Of a stretch of 64,000 nucleotides of DNA, positions 33,060-42,910 are shown in pieces (position 1 is the stretch's first letter; each line of letters begins with the position of its first letter). A program made the position numbers and the translations under genes. The stretch comes from Euglena gracilis. Lineage: Eukaryota; Euglenida; Euglenophyceae; Euglenales. Under the pieces are notes generated by a model. That model was not told the DNA's origin and ran no database searches. It saw only the letters and a list, made by a program, of their open reading frames with translations. The stretch is from assembly GCA_039621445.1 (NCBI GenBank), contig CP154954.1, positions 63,818,046 through 63,882,045 of the forward strand, written 5' to 3'.

Positions 33060-34180
33060 CCAACCAACAGCGGGTTTCACACCGCAATTCGGCAGTATGC
33101 ATTGCCGAAGATGCGCCAAATGTTCCAGATTCACTTTTACACAACCTGAATCCAGGTGCACACGCACCACCACCACCCGTGTCCCGAGTGTCACAATCCG
33201 CGATTCCGTGAATCATGCCACCACTAATGGGGGGATCGGTTTCCCGATTTCCCGTCAAACCGTCGTGGTGAGCCAGTATCCCGTCGACCATTACCGGTGT
33301 ATCGGGGGTTTCCTGACGAGGATCGCGAAGAGGGTGATGCGCTTCGTGAACGAAATTGCGATGTCTCGCGATAAGAATCACTCTTCTTGGCCGGGGCACC
33401 GGGTGACCTACCCTGAGGGGTACCGTGTTTCCGCTCATCGCGGAACGGGATCCGGGGGCTAATACCACCGGAACGGGGACCCGCTGACCGTGAATTGCCC
33501 CATTGGCGTGTAAATGCGGAAGAACCCGAACCTCGTGATTTGGCCGAGCCTCGCGGGCTCTGAATACGCTTTCGCGCTTCAGGATTATGACATTCCGGAC
33601 ACATATGTCCCGATTTGTTGCACCAGAAGCACACTTTATCCGTGGCTTGGCCCGAAGAACGCGGGTATCGCGTTTTAAATCCCGTGGTTGGTGAAGTGGG
33701 TGCAACCGATGATTTTTTGCAATACGTTCACTGAACCAGCCGGTGATCCAGCGGTTGGGTGTGCGTTATACGTGGATTGAATCTGACCAAGAAGCCGTGA
33801 TAGCTTCAACTGCTTGGAAAAGTAGTTCCAGCGTTGGTCAAGAGTCATTGCATGATTTGCAACTCCTCACGGTGGATATCCTTAACGAGGCTAGTCGTGA
33901 AATGCATGAGAACAGCGTCAAACTTTTCGTGCATTTGCTTTTCACTGAGTTCATCCACTTCAGAAGCAAGTCCTACCATTTGGCACACCAAAGGTCAATG
34001 AATCTCCACTTGCGATCGGGTGGGGCGCATTGCCGCCACTTGGTCTCCAGCGTAATCCTAGCGACCAAACTTGAACTGGTGGAAGCGTGTTGCTCTACCA
34101 GGTCATCAAAGGAAACGCGGTAGCGAGTTACAAGTCGTCGCGCGCGCTCCTTCTCATCCCTAGGGAGGCAATCCATAAAA
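33060..34180 (-). pseudogene. Inverted Gag segment: capsid-like region and CCHC zinc knuckle
   Basis: This part reads on the minus strand although the rest of the element is plus. It contains MDCLPRDEKERARRLVTRYR and SFDDLVEQHASTSSSLV (33973-34176), VDELSEKQMHEKFDAVLMHF (about 33880-33960), and a retroviral-type zinc knuckle CFWCNKSGHMCPEC (about 33590-33635; C-x2-C-x4-H-x4-C), followed by an Arg/Ser-rich tail to 33224. Flipped over, it would give the normal order coiled coil, capsid, knuckle, protease, so a local inversion is the simplest reading; insertion of a piece of another element is the alternative. Confidence 0.65.
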
Positions 34181-34181
34181 A

Positions 34182-34612
34182 TTGCATCTTGATCACCTCC
34201 GGGTTTATGTCCTGGGTTGGCCCTTTCAAGTTGGTTGGTTGGTTGGCAAGAAAACGTTTTTCGTCAGACCATTCACTTTGCTTACCCCCCATGGAACTTT
34301 TGGTCCAATCAGAAATCAAAATCAAAAACATTTAGGCAAAAAAATCAAAATTCTCATTGACAGTGGTTGTCGCATTTCACTACTTTTTCGGTTCGGGTTG
34401 ATTCCAACCCCCTTCTTGGTGAAAGCCAAGAAGCCGATAAAAATTATGACGGCTGACAAAACCCCCGTGTGCGGGGGTGACTTGGGTTGCTTTTTGGACA
34501 TTGTCCTACCCCTCATCCCCAAGCACCACTCACTCCCCAACCGCAAAATTTTCCAGATACCTCGGGATATGAATCCGAAATCCGTTGTTCTGACGTAATT
34601 CTCGGATACCTC
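34182..34612 (+). pseudogene. Retroviral-type aspartic protease
   Basis: KKIKILIDSGCRISLLF (about 34338-34390) matches the active-site motif (I/V)D(S/T)G(A/C)xxS of retropepsins, and VILGYLFL near 34597-34620 matches the C-terminal hydrophobic-Gly (ILG) motif in a shifted frame. The enzyme would process the polyprotein as a dimer. A stop ends the frame at 34596 before the ILG motif. Confidence 0.65.
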
Positions 34613-35113
34613 TTTTTACGATAGCACCTGCTGGTAGTGCATTGCCACTCCCACGGTTTGCGCACATCACCATTCTCTTCATTGTCCCCCAAACCTTCAT
34701 CACCTGTGGCGTCAACCACGACGAGCACCAATTTTTCCACACCTTTTTCGAAAAATGTTACCCCGTTATCCACCACCAACCAACCAACGTTTTCGACACT
34801 GGGTGTACCGAGAAAGTTCACCCCCTGCCCAATGACACACCAACTTCCGTTCCCAATGAGGCAGACAAGCGAGTAGCGGTACCCCCCTCGTTCCACTGGG
34901 TTGCAAGACGAAAGCCCAAAGGCCTGAAGTACGTGCGGTGTAGAGTAGTCGCCCAGCTGCACCAATATCCAGTTTTCCACCAGATGTATCGCTTTCAGAT
35001 ACATCTGTGCAGCCCCCAGCAGCTACAAAAGCGCATCTCAACTTTTACACACACACACACACACCAGACCAACATGCGCGACCAGGACCACTACTCCGCC
35101 ACTTCCTTCCAGT
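34613..35113 (+). other. Linker between protease and shared module; weak coding
   Basis: A 174-codon frame (34642-35166) and others overlap here, Pro/Thr/Ser-rich, without a recognised domain. It holds a (CA)n run at 35048-35064. Confidence 0.35.
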
Positions 35114-36328
35114 GTGTGCACTGTAGGAGAATTTCGCCCAGCCAGATTTCGATTGTGGATGTTTAGTCCAAACAGCAACACTAATCCAGATTTTGCACAC
35201 CAATACACTTGGTTGCGGCTCGCAATGTGCGACGGTACATCAAGTGCTCCAACAACAACAAAGAGGTATTGCCTTGTTGTTTGGAACCGCGAAATCCGTG
35301 TCCCACACCTCCCCAACCCCCATCTGGAATGCTATGGACTGGGTATGTACCCATCCAACCTTGGGAGTGTGGATGACACACCCTTGACCTATGTTTGCGT
35401 ATCCCTGAATTGCGTTACCGCTCTTCAACCCGCGAACCCGGTCGACGGATACGCGATGCGTGTATGGAACTCATTTAATTTTGGCGAATACCGTATTTTG
35501 GGGGATTGGTTCTCCGAAATCGCGGTGTTGGTTGATTCCTTCTATTTGTCGTTGGAAATTGGTGTGTTTTCATCTCAAGCGCATGCGCGCTTGTCGCGGT
35601 ATTGGTCGCGACATTCCAACGCGTTTCTAAAATTCTGGGGTGATACGGTGCTATGGATGCATCTTCCCCCAAACCTTCTTCCCGATGTGGTGGAGAAAAT
35701 CCTCCGCGATGAAGCGCGAGGAGCTCTCCTGATACCCGTCAATCCGAATGCCGATTGGTTTCACCAACTATCCTATGTGTGCTTTCATTGGTGGGATTTA
35801 CCCGCTGATGTACCACTATTCGATGATTTTTGTGGTATATTATTACAACCTGTTAAAGAAATAATTTTTAGCGTTTGTTTCTTCGACGCATTCGGAATAT
35901 CTGATTTGCGTGTGCCAAGATATATTGTAACCAATGGGGATGCAACAGCCTCCACGTGGATTACTGCGGTCATTGAGAGTGCTGACAAACACCCCAAATC
36001 TGCTGACTACTGTTCGCGAATTACTCGCGAATTCCACAGTGTACTGGATTACCCAGTTTATGCCAGTGTCATCGACCCCGCGATTCGCGGTCCGTTTGGT
36101 GTTTGCAAAACAGAGCTCAAGGAAGGCGCTAAGACCATGCACCAGAAAAACTTCCATCGTTCGGGTGAACGCGAACAGGCTCTCCACGAGATGATAGGGA
36201 ACCCTTTCAGCGGAAGTGGATTATCCCTTCCAAGGGCGAATGGACATCACAAGCTTTTGTGGTGCCCAAACCCGCTGACCAGTCTGGACAGAAGAAGTGG
36301 ATACTGCTGCTGGATTGCCGGTACCTGA
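35114..36328 (+). CDS. Polyprotein segment with the module shared with the non-LTR element
   Basis: This 404-codon frame lies between the protease and RT. Residues 150-237 (35561-35824) contain VFSSQAHARLSRYWSRHSNA, then WGDTVLWMHLPPNLLPDVVE, KILRDEARGALLIPV and WDLPADVPLF. These align with the module at 9804-10125 of the non-LTR element. The last 100 residues (VLDYPVYASVIDPAIRGPFG onward) look like the N-terminal approach to RT in Ty3-type elements, and the RT fingers continue in another phase after 36300. Its own function is not known. It is the longest uninterrupted frame in an otherwise broken element. Confidence 0.6.
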   Translation: MCTVGEFRPARFRLWMFSPNSNTNPDFAHQYTWLRLAMCDGTSSAPTTTKRYCLVVWNREIRVPHLPNPHLECYGLGMYPSNLGSVDDTPLTYVCVSLNCVTALQPANPVDGYAMRVWNSFNFGEYRILGDWFSEIAVLVDSFYLSLEIGVFSSQAHARLSRYWSRHSNAFLKFWGDTVLWMHLPPNLLPDVVEKILRDEARGALLIPVNPNADWFHQLSYVCFHWWDLPADVPLFDDFCGILLQPVKEIIFSVCFFDAFGISDLRVPRYIVTNGDATASTWITAVIESADKHPKSADYCSRITREFHSVLDYPVYASVIDPAIRGPFGVCKTELKEGAKTMHQKNFHRSGEREQALHEMIGNPFSGSGLSLPRANGHHKLLWCPNPLTSLDRRSGYCCWIAGT

Positions 36329-36671
36329 ACTCCCAATTGAAGGATGACCCCTTCGCGTTCCCGCCGATCCAGGATTTGATCACCAAACAATAGGATAACC
36401 GGTTGTGGTCAATCTTTGATCTAGAAGACGGTTTTCATCAGATGCATTTGCATCCTGATTCGCCACCGTACACGGCATTGGTGACATACGAGGGTGTGTA
36501 CCAATGGGCGGTACTCCCCATGGGTGTTAACAATGGCCCAGCCATGTTTCAACGCATGACCCAGTGGGTTTTGCGCGATTTACCGTTTGCTCCGGTGTAT
36601 ATCGATGATTTACTGGTGGGAACCCAACCGCTATCCACGGAATCGGGCGAGGACATCCTCGACACGAAAAA
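36329..36671 (+). pseudogene. Reverse transcriptase, first part (interrupted)
   Basis: LWSIFDLEDGFHQMHLHPDS, then WAVLPMGVNNGPAMFQRM, then APVYIDDLLVG are the palm motifs of a Ty3-type RT, with the catalytic YIDD at about 36597-36608. A TAG at about 36391 precedes the first motif. The gene is cut after the codons for DILDTKN by the TRIM at 36677 and resumes at 37905, with the 5-bp target copy TCGCG on each side. Confidence 0.8.
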
Positions 36672-36676
36672 TCGCG

Positions 36677-36948
36677 TGTGGCCGGTTCGAGGCCGGCCAA
36701 CCACCCCAAGGGAACGCGGGAGGACCACCTGGCAGTAATCAGGCGACAGCCCAGGGTCGAGACCGGAGAAGGCCCTGCAGGCGGCACCCTTATTATCGCC
36801 ACCGGTACCCGAGTGGATCTGGCACTCGGTTGTGGTCCCAAAGATCCGGGTTCGAGTCCCGGCGGGTACCTCCACGTGGGCAAAAGGAAAGGCCCGACCG
36901 GGGAGAAAGAGAATTCGATCCTACGGCCCAGGCAAAAAGTCCTGGAAC
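36677..36948 (+). repeat. TRIM left LTR
   Basis: This copy has the best-preserved tRNA-like module (36804-36870), with an intact T stem. It begins with a GC-rich near-palindrome, GGCCGGTTCGAGGCCGGCC. Confidence 0.8.
36804..36870 (+). other. tRNA-like module in TRIM LTR (67 nt), His-tRNA-like
   Basis: The ends pair as a 7-bp acceptor (GTACCCG with CGGGTAC). The D arm is AGTG-GATCTGG-CACT and the T arm is CCGGG-TTCGAGT-CCCGG, a perfect 5-bp stem. The B box GGTTCGAGTCC is perfect and TACCCGAGTGG fits the A box with one mismatch. The anticodon stem is degenerate, with loop TTGTGGT suggesting a GTG (His) ancestry. It is not called a functional tRNA. Further copies, each 67 nt, are at 37760-37826, 43042-43108, 43346-43412 and, on the minus strand, 43700-43766. 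Confidence 0.7.
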
Positions 36949-37631
36949 TGGTAGCAGTGTGGGCGGCGGCGGTCAGAGCGCATGCACACACAAAGTAGCG
37001 GAACCCTCCGCTACTACCTGACCACCCCTTTTTTGTATTTGCATTCCGCAGGCTCCCTTGTTTCCATGGATTCAATCTGATTTGTGCATTGGAATTCAAC
37101 TTTCAAAGTCAATTGTACAATTAAATCAAATACAAAGATTTCAAAGAAACCAGAGGAAAATGCCAAAGGAGGAATTACCTTCAAGGAGCTCAAACAAAAT
37201 CTCAAGGAATTGGCCTACCAGGCGCGCCCCAGGGCCAATTTCAAAGTACCTGCTGGATTTGGCTGGGCTAAGTGGCTGTAAGGGTGGGAAGCACCCCCTG
37301 AAAACCCCTAGCACCCAGGCTTTTCCGCCCCCCCTCTGTCCTCCCTCAATTCCCCCCCCCCTGCGAGGGCCCACCTAAGCGGCTCCGCAGACCCCGAGAG
37401 GCATCGCAGGAGGCACCCCACTCCACTCCGCCGCCGTGAATACAAACAAAATGGATCCCAACCCATTCCAAGCACCAACGGAGCTTCCCAGGGCCTCCGT
37501 GGGGGCAGAGCCCACCCGCCCACCCCCCGTCACCGGATCCGTGACCTGGGACCCACCCTGCCATAACCCCAGCGAGATCGGGACCTCCCCTGAGAAACTG
37601 TTGGCAGAGGTTAATTCCCGAGGAAGGGGAG
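36949..37631 (+). other. TRIM interior with possible captured host sequence
   Basis: The region from 37029 onward has T-rich sequence ending GCATTCCGCAG, then A-rich coding-like text with ITFKELKQNLKELAYQARPR and NFKVPAGFGWAKWL (to 37281). I do not recognise the protein. Because related copies elsewhere have only 33 bp between their LTRs, this extra sequence was probably captured. C-rich non-coding DNA follows to 37600. Confidence 0.5.
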
Positions 37632-37904
37632 TGTGGCCGGTTCGAGGCCGGCCAACTACTCGAAGAGAACGAGGGCGGACCACCTGGCGGTAATCGGGCG
37701 ACAGCCCAGGGTCGAGACCGGAGAAGGCCCTGCAGGCAGCACGCCTTATTATCGCCACCGGTACCCGAGTGGATCTGGCACTCGGTTGTGGTCCCAAAGA
37801 TCCCGGTTCGAGTCCCGGCGGGTACCCCCAAGGGGGCAAAAAGGAAGGCCCGACCGTTGAGAAAGAGAATTCGATCCTACGCCCCAGGCAAAAAGCTCCG
37901 GAAC
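37632..37904 (+). repeat. TRIM right LTR
   Basis: It is the partner of 36677-36948, with the tRNA-like module at 37760-37826 (T stem has one mismatch). Confidence 0.8.
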
Positions 37905-38170
37905 TCGCGATGTGCAGGCCGTATTATCCGCGTTTCAAAAGCATGTTGTTTCTGCTAAAAGTTCCAAAGTGTACCTGTTTCGCAAACGAATTAGGTTTTC
38001 CGGGCATATCCTGAGCCACGGGCGGCGTATAGCCGCACACAGTAAGATGGAGGCCATTGGGAAATTGACTCCTGAGGTCATTAAGACGTTAACGCTTTTA
38101 AAGTGGTTTTTGGGATTAGCCCAATATTACGCCATTTACATGGAAGATTTCGCGAAAATCGCGGTACCCT
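37905..38170 (+). pseudogene. Reverse transcriptase, second part
   Basis: DVQAVLSAFQKHVVSAKSSK, then RIRFSGHILSHGRRIAAHSK and LTLLKWFLGLAQYYAIYMED are the thumb and connection text of Ty3-type RTs (the FLG.(L/A).YY motif follows the polymerase). The phase changes after 38170 into RNase H. Confidence 0.8.
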
Positions 38171-38171
38171 A

Positions 38172-38760
38172 ACCCGACAACTCAAAAATCGGACACCTGA
38201 TAACGCAAAGATCATTTGGGATGACCAAATGCGCGAGGCCTTGAATACAATCAAGGACTTGCTCCTCCAGAACGTGGTTCTCGGTATCGCGGATCCATAC
38301 AAACTGTATGCCCTGGAAGTCGACAGAAGCGATTACGTTGTTGGCCGGGTTCTTAGCCAGCATAATGCGGCGAATGAACTCCGACCTGTGGTTCTCTTCA
38401 GCAGAAAGCTACATGGCGACAACGGGAAAGGACAGGTTAAATGGAGCATTCATGAAAAGGAAACATAGGCCATTTTGCTTATTCTCCAGAAATTCTGCAG
38501 CTGGATAGCCAGCAGCTTGGTCCAGATACTAGTGTTGACGGATCATGAGAGCCTTCAACACTGGTATAACGAGGACCTGAACAAAGCCATGTCATCAGTT
38601 GGCAGAAGATGCCGATGGCATGAGTTCTTGAGCCAGTTTAACCTGGTTGTTATCTATACCCCAGGTCACGCGCAAAAAGTTGCGGGTCCTCTCAGCCGAG
38701 CCACCTGGTATTATCCTGGGAACACGGTTGGGGGTGATGCTACTTTTCATTGCAGCCATG
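38172..38760 (+). pseudogene. RNase H domain of the Ty3-type element
   Basis: Text includes LYALEVDRSDYVVGRVLSQH (first acidic position), KWSIHEKET (Glu), VLTDHESLQHW (Asp) and VVIYTPGHAQKVAGPLSR, the usual end of the domain. A TAG at about 38466 separates HEKET from AILLILQKFC. The enzyme would degrade the RNA strand during reverse transcription. Confidence 0.75.
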
Positions 38761-39909
38761 AGGCTGACCAGTTCGCACGTCGATCCGACGCTGTGGACAA
38801 CATGCGCGATTCACTACCCGTTTCCCGGGTATATCGCAGCATCGCTATTTCATCATTGCGTGGAGGGCGCCGGCGTGGAGGCACTGCCGGACCCCGTCGC
38901 ATTACGCGTACGCAGACTCCAACCCTCCTATTATTCCACGAATGCGGTTATTCGCGTGACCCTATATATAGTACCATCGTTAATAGACTTCGTTATGGTG
39001 AATCCATAGAGAATTACTCTCCATCACGATTGCGACTTATTTTCCGGAATGATTCTGGCTATAAATATTGTATAACCCAAGACCTGGTGGATGATGTGAT
39101 TTTGTGCTATCACAACCACGGTCACCCTGGGGCCCCCAATCTTCGCAGATATTGCACAACCCTGAGTGAAAAAGATTTATATTCGTGCTGTTTGCGAATT
39201 TCGCTACCGTGCCAAATTTGTCAGGCTGTGAAACCGCGCAGAGGTACCCCCCCGGCACGATGGACTTTTTCCCGTACCACCAGACATTTTTACGTCCCTC
39301 TGCATGGATTTTCTTGAACTTGAACCTTTCAAAGGATTTTATGACAAAATTTGCGATTACATTTTTGTTGTCGTCTGTCGGCTGAGTGGGTACATAGTAG
39401 CCATTCCATGCCGGAAAGCAGGGTTGACAGCCCAAATTTTGGCATCCATTTTCCTGGAGAAATGTATCTGTTTATTGGGTTAACCGAACGAAGTCGTGGA
39501 TGAACAAGATCACTTGATCTTTTCCCGGTTTTTCACAACTTTGTGCGGTTTACGCGGCATTGAGCAGCATTTTTACGTTATATACCGCCCGGAAGGCAGT
39601 GGTAGAGCCGAGGCGGCCGTGAAATCCGTTGTCAATATGCTTCGCCTTTCACTGGCTGACTCGGGTAAAAATTGGTTATCCGTTCTTCATTGGTGTTTAT
39701 TTTACATCAATACCTTGCCAGGGTTGGTATTACCACACTCACCGTACGAAATTGTTTCTGGACGAGACCCTCCGGCCATAGGGCATATTTCCTCGAAGAG
39801 ACCCGCCCAAAGTAGTGTCAGCTGTGAAACGTGGTTTGCAGAAGTGGAATCACTCCGCTCTGCCGTCCAATCACGTATCACAGAAACTCATTCCAACAAA
39901 CGGAAATAG
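38761..39909 (+). pseudogene. Integrase of the Ty3-type element
   Basis: The H2C2 zinc motif is in VDDVILCYHNHGHPGAPNLR and SLPCQICQAVKPR (about 39085-39235). The catalytic core is spread over phases: text around 39290-39480 gives the first Asp region, DEQDHLIFSRFFTTLCGLRG (39499) the second, and RPEGSGRAEAAVKSVVN (about 39590) the Glu. The end (39730-39900, LPHSPYEIVSGRDPP) is the usual post-core segment. Several frameshifts near 39317 and 39480 break it. Confidence 0.75.
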
Positions 39910-40349
39910 TTCTTACAAAACCTCAACACATGTATAGTAGAGGTGACCGCGTGTGGGTACGTAGTAACCGCACCCGCATGCAATCTTCCAAGCTAGATCC
40001 TCTTTGGCTCGGCCCATGCGAAATTTTAGAGAGGTTAGGTAGTAGCAGGCGATATAAAGTTGCCTTGACCAACGGGATTGAGGACGTCCATATGGACGAC
40101 TTCAAACCGTACCTAAGCCCCCCAGACGGAAAAGCTATCCCCTGTCTTTATTTCAAGCCCCGTTCCAGATTACCTGAAACAGACGACTTTGTGGTCGATA
40201 AGATAATAGTCCACAAGGTCGACAGGGGTGTGCACGACTGGAAAGTTCGCTGGAAAGGGGGTGGGCCAGAGGAGGACACTTGGGAGCCAGCATCCGGTTT
40301 TGTTGGGTATTATCCAGCAGGATTGGAAGCTGTGGAACAAGCGCAATAA
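39910..40349 (+). pseudogene. Integrase C-terminal part with chromodomain
   Basis: RGDRVWVRSNRTR and LDPLWLGPCEILERLGSSRR form the GPY/F-like module. Then DDFVVDKIIVHKVDRGVHDW and KVRWKGGGPEEDTWEPASGF form a chromodomain with its Trp residues intact (codons about 40186-40315). Chromodomains can direct integration to modified histones (family knowledge). The frame stops with TAA at 40349. Confidence 0.8.
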
Positions 40350-40450
40350 CACAGACATAAACATGAACGCTTTCTGAAACGATTTCGTTTTGGAGAATGC
40401 GTGCGTTTTATGTGAATGTTTCACGTTCATACCTCCCCTGCACTTCATCT

Positions 40451-40548
40451 TCTGTCTTTCTCACAGAGTGTTTGATTAAGATAGAAGTCTTTTTTTTCAG
40501 TGCGACAGCACTCAAAGCGACTGACAAATAGGTTTCCTTTTGTTGCAG
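40451..40548 (+). promoter_or_regulatory. Three 3'-splice-site-like sequences upstream of the extra ORF
   Basis: TCTGTCTTTCTCACAG (ends 40466), CTTTTTTTTCAG (ends 40500) and TTTCCTTTTGTTGCAG (ends 40548) each have a pyrimidine tract and CAG, 28 bp before the first ATG (40576). This would suit expression of the following ORF from a spliced transcript. No donor was identified. Confidence 0.35.
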
Positions 40549-42910
40549 TCGTCGTTAGTTTTTTCCCTTCGTTGCATGATGCTGCCTGGGCGCGGACCTG
40601 GTCCAGGTCCACCATGGCCGCAGCCTTCTGGCGCGCAATACCCCCAGTACCCTTAGTATACTGAGGCCCCGATTCCGGGTGCCCCACGTGCTGAGAGGGT
40701 TTCAGACCCGGTATGTGGTACCAGATGCATCGGACGTCCAGCAGCCGGCACCCCAGCCACCAGTGCAGCACAGATTGCGTCTGCCCCGGTATGCGGGAGA
40801 GAGGATCTTCCGCACTACGGAGACGTTGGAGCGAGCGGTGTGTATGTGCGCACCCCCCCCCCCCGGAACGGAGCCCCTTATTCAAGCCCTTTGGGATGCC
40901 TACTGTGCTCAATTGTTGGTGGTAGCCAACACGCCTGTGGTGAAGTGGTGTCCCCATAGCCAGTCCCTAATGACGGGCAGACGGTATTTCTCGTCGGCAT
41001 CCGTTTCCGGATTCGAGCCTGGGGAAACAGTGATGGACCTGGGCGTGTATATGGCGCCAATGCTGCAAACACAGACGCCGGTGGGATCCCACACCGTGCA
41101 TATCCGTGAGCACACGCCCACACCGGTAGGTGAGGCTGTGCATTTCCTACCTGGGAAGACGAGAATTTTTTCCCGCCCGCTCCAGCCGCAGCGAATGCCG
41201 CCGCGCGAGCCGCCAGCGGAGCAGTTTGTCTCGCAGTAAGCGACGCACACGGGTTACCCGCGCAGCACACGCGTGCTCCCAGCCGGACAGTCGGACGTGC
41301 TCCCTGAGGCATACGTCCAACACATGTTCACGCACTGGATGCCACAGGCATCACCGGTCGCCCCTCCAACTGCCGTTGAGCCACAGCAGCAGATGGAGCC
41401 CATAGTGGTGGAGGAGGATCCTCCCCACCGTGTGGCAGCCCGACCGCCCAGTGCACCTCCTGTGCAGACGGGGATATCCCCCGTCGGCCGGAGGCTCCCT
41501 ACTACCACATGGCACCTCCGGGAACCGAGCAGGATGAGCTTCTCAGCACTTCCTACAGAAGCCAGCCTTCGCGTCTGAAGAGTACCGGACGAAACTCTGG
41601 CGCGAAGGAGACGTGAGGCGTCAGTCGCTTCCACCACCGCGATGACGCGGTGGGAGGAACGCGAACGAAGCCCCTCCGTCACCATTCTGGAGGAAGCCCC
41701 GCCGTCTCCGACAGGAACGGCTGTATCCTTCGTCGTTGCCCCGCGAGCGGCTGGGGAACGATCAGTTTCCCCGGCCCCCGAAGCGGCTCCCGTCTGTCCA
41801 CCGGTAGGTGGAGACCAGGAACTCCCTCAGGAGGAAGGCGAGATCGTGGAGGATATCCTCTACGCTGCTCTGCCTGCTCCGGCACAGCCTAGGCCAGACG
41901 AAGCACCCGCAGGGAATATACGTGTGGCTGCTACGCCTGTTCCAAAGGCTGAGCCTCCAGCCGAGGTGACTGGTACGGTCGTCGAGGATATCCTCGAAGA
42001 ACCTACCAGCCCCGCAGCACGCACCTCATTAGGATGCCGTGTACTCGCCGCCGTGGTCACTGGCATTACTGCCGTGGCTGCAGCACTTACGCCAGGAGGT
42101 GGAGAAGTAGCATCAGGCTCCGCCGCCGAGGTCGTCGAGACACCAGATATCGGTGTCCCTGCACCCCCATCTCCGGCAGAAGTGCAACCACCTTCAGGGG
42201 ATGAACCCCAACCGACAGAGACATCTGTGGCACCAGCTACAACGGAGGATCAACCTCCCGTAGCACCTGCGCCCACGGTTGGGGAGGAACAACCTCCTAG
42301 ACCGGATGTCGAGGTGGAAGTGGAGGAGATACCCCCACGACCACCGACACCGCGCAGGATCTCTGCCGTCCCGAGGACAATGACAGAGTTCATGGGAGTG
42401 TCAGCGCCTGTGGAAGCACCGATTCCGGTGACAACCACAGTACCACGCCACGGTGGGCAGGATGAACCTGCTCGACGACGGCTGGCTGAACAACCCCAGG
42501 AACGAGTGCCGACCCCTCGGAGCGTCATGCGCGATCCAGCGGTCATTATGCCCGCTTCGCCCAGACGGCAACCGTCTACTCCAGCGAAACCCACTCCTGA
42601 TATAGCGGGGGTAAGCCGCAGGCATCGCCTGCTGATTCCGGGAGTGCGAAGCCGAAAGGAGGCAAAACGGGTGCTGCACCCTGTAAGCCCCCCGCCTAAG
42701 GCGGTGATGGAAAACGACCACCGAAAGGTTGCGCTGGAGGTCAGACTGGCGGACAGCCGAGAGACCCCACGACAATGCACGACTATTCGGCCGTTTCATC
42801 GTCCGGGTACGGCCAGAGCAAACCAAAAGGTAAGGCTCGCGGTCGACAGGCCCAATCTTCCTCCGGATCGACGGATGAGGAGCAGGATGAACCTGCTTCA
42901 ACTCCCGTGT

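Larger units (their letters stand above)
36677..37904 (+). mobile_element. TRIM-type miniature LTR element inserted in RT (1228 bp)
   Basis: The LTRs are 36677-36948 and 37632-37904 (272 and 273 bp), starting TGTGGCCGG and ending GGAAC. The target duplication is exact: TCGCG at 36672-36676 and 37905-37909, and removing the element plus one copy restores the RT frame. A PBS (TGGTAGCAG, 36949) follows the left LTR, and a polypurine tract (GAGGAAGGGGAG) directly precedes the right LTR. The 683-bp interior has a second PBS-like phrase (TTGGCAGAGGTT, about 37600) next to the PPT, and a poly-T plus CAG acceptor-like site at 37029-37051 followed by a small frame (37084-37281). No pol gene is present. 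Orientation was set by PBS and PPT. Confidence 0.85.
30764..40349 (+). mobile_element. Decayed Ty3-type chromodomain LTR retrotransposon
   Basis: In order on the plus strand: LTR end (30764-30794), PBS (30795-30808), leader, coiled-coil Gag (31684-33054), an inverted capsid/zinc-knuckle segment (33060-34180), aspartic protease (34182-34612), a module shared with the non-LTR element (35114-36328), RT (36329-36671 and 37905-38170), RNase H (38172-38760), integrase (38900-39909) and chromodomain (40180-40320). RT before integrase is the Ty3 order. Many frameshifts, the inversion and a TRIM insertion in RT show that it is dead. A 31-bp stretch at 45191-45221 matches the LTR end, so the element may extend to there and include the ORF at 40576-45142. 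Confidence 0.75.

Noticed and set aside
36804-36870. Functional tRNA-His gene
   Set aside because: The anticodon stem does not pair, length is 67 nt, and all five copies lie inside TRIM LTRs, so it is tRNA-like and not a tRNA gene.
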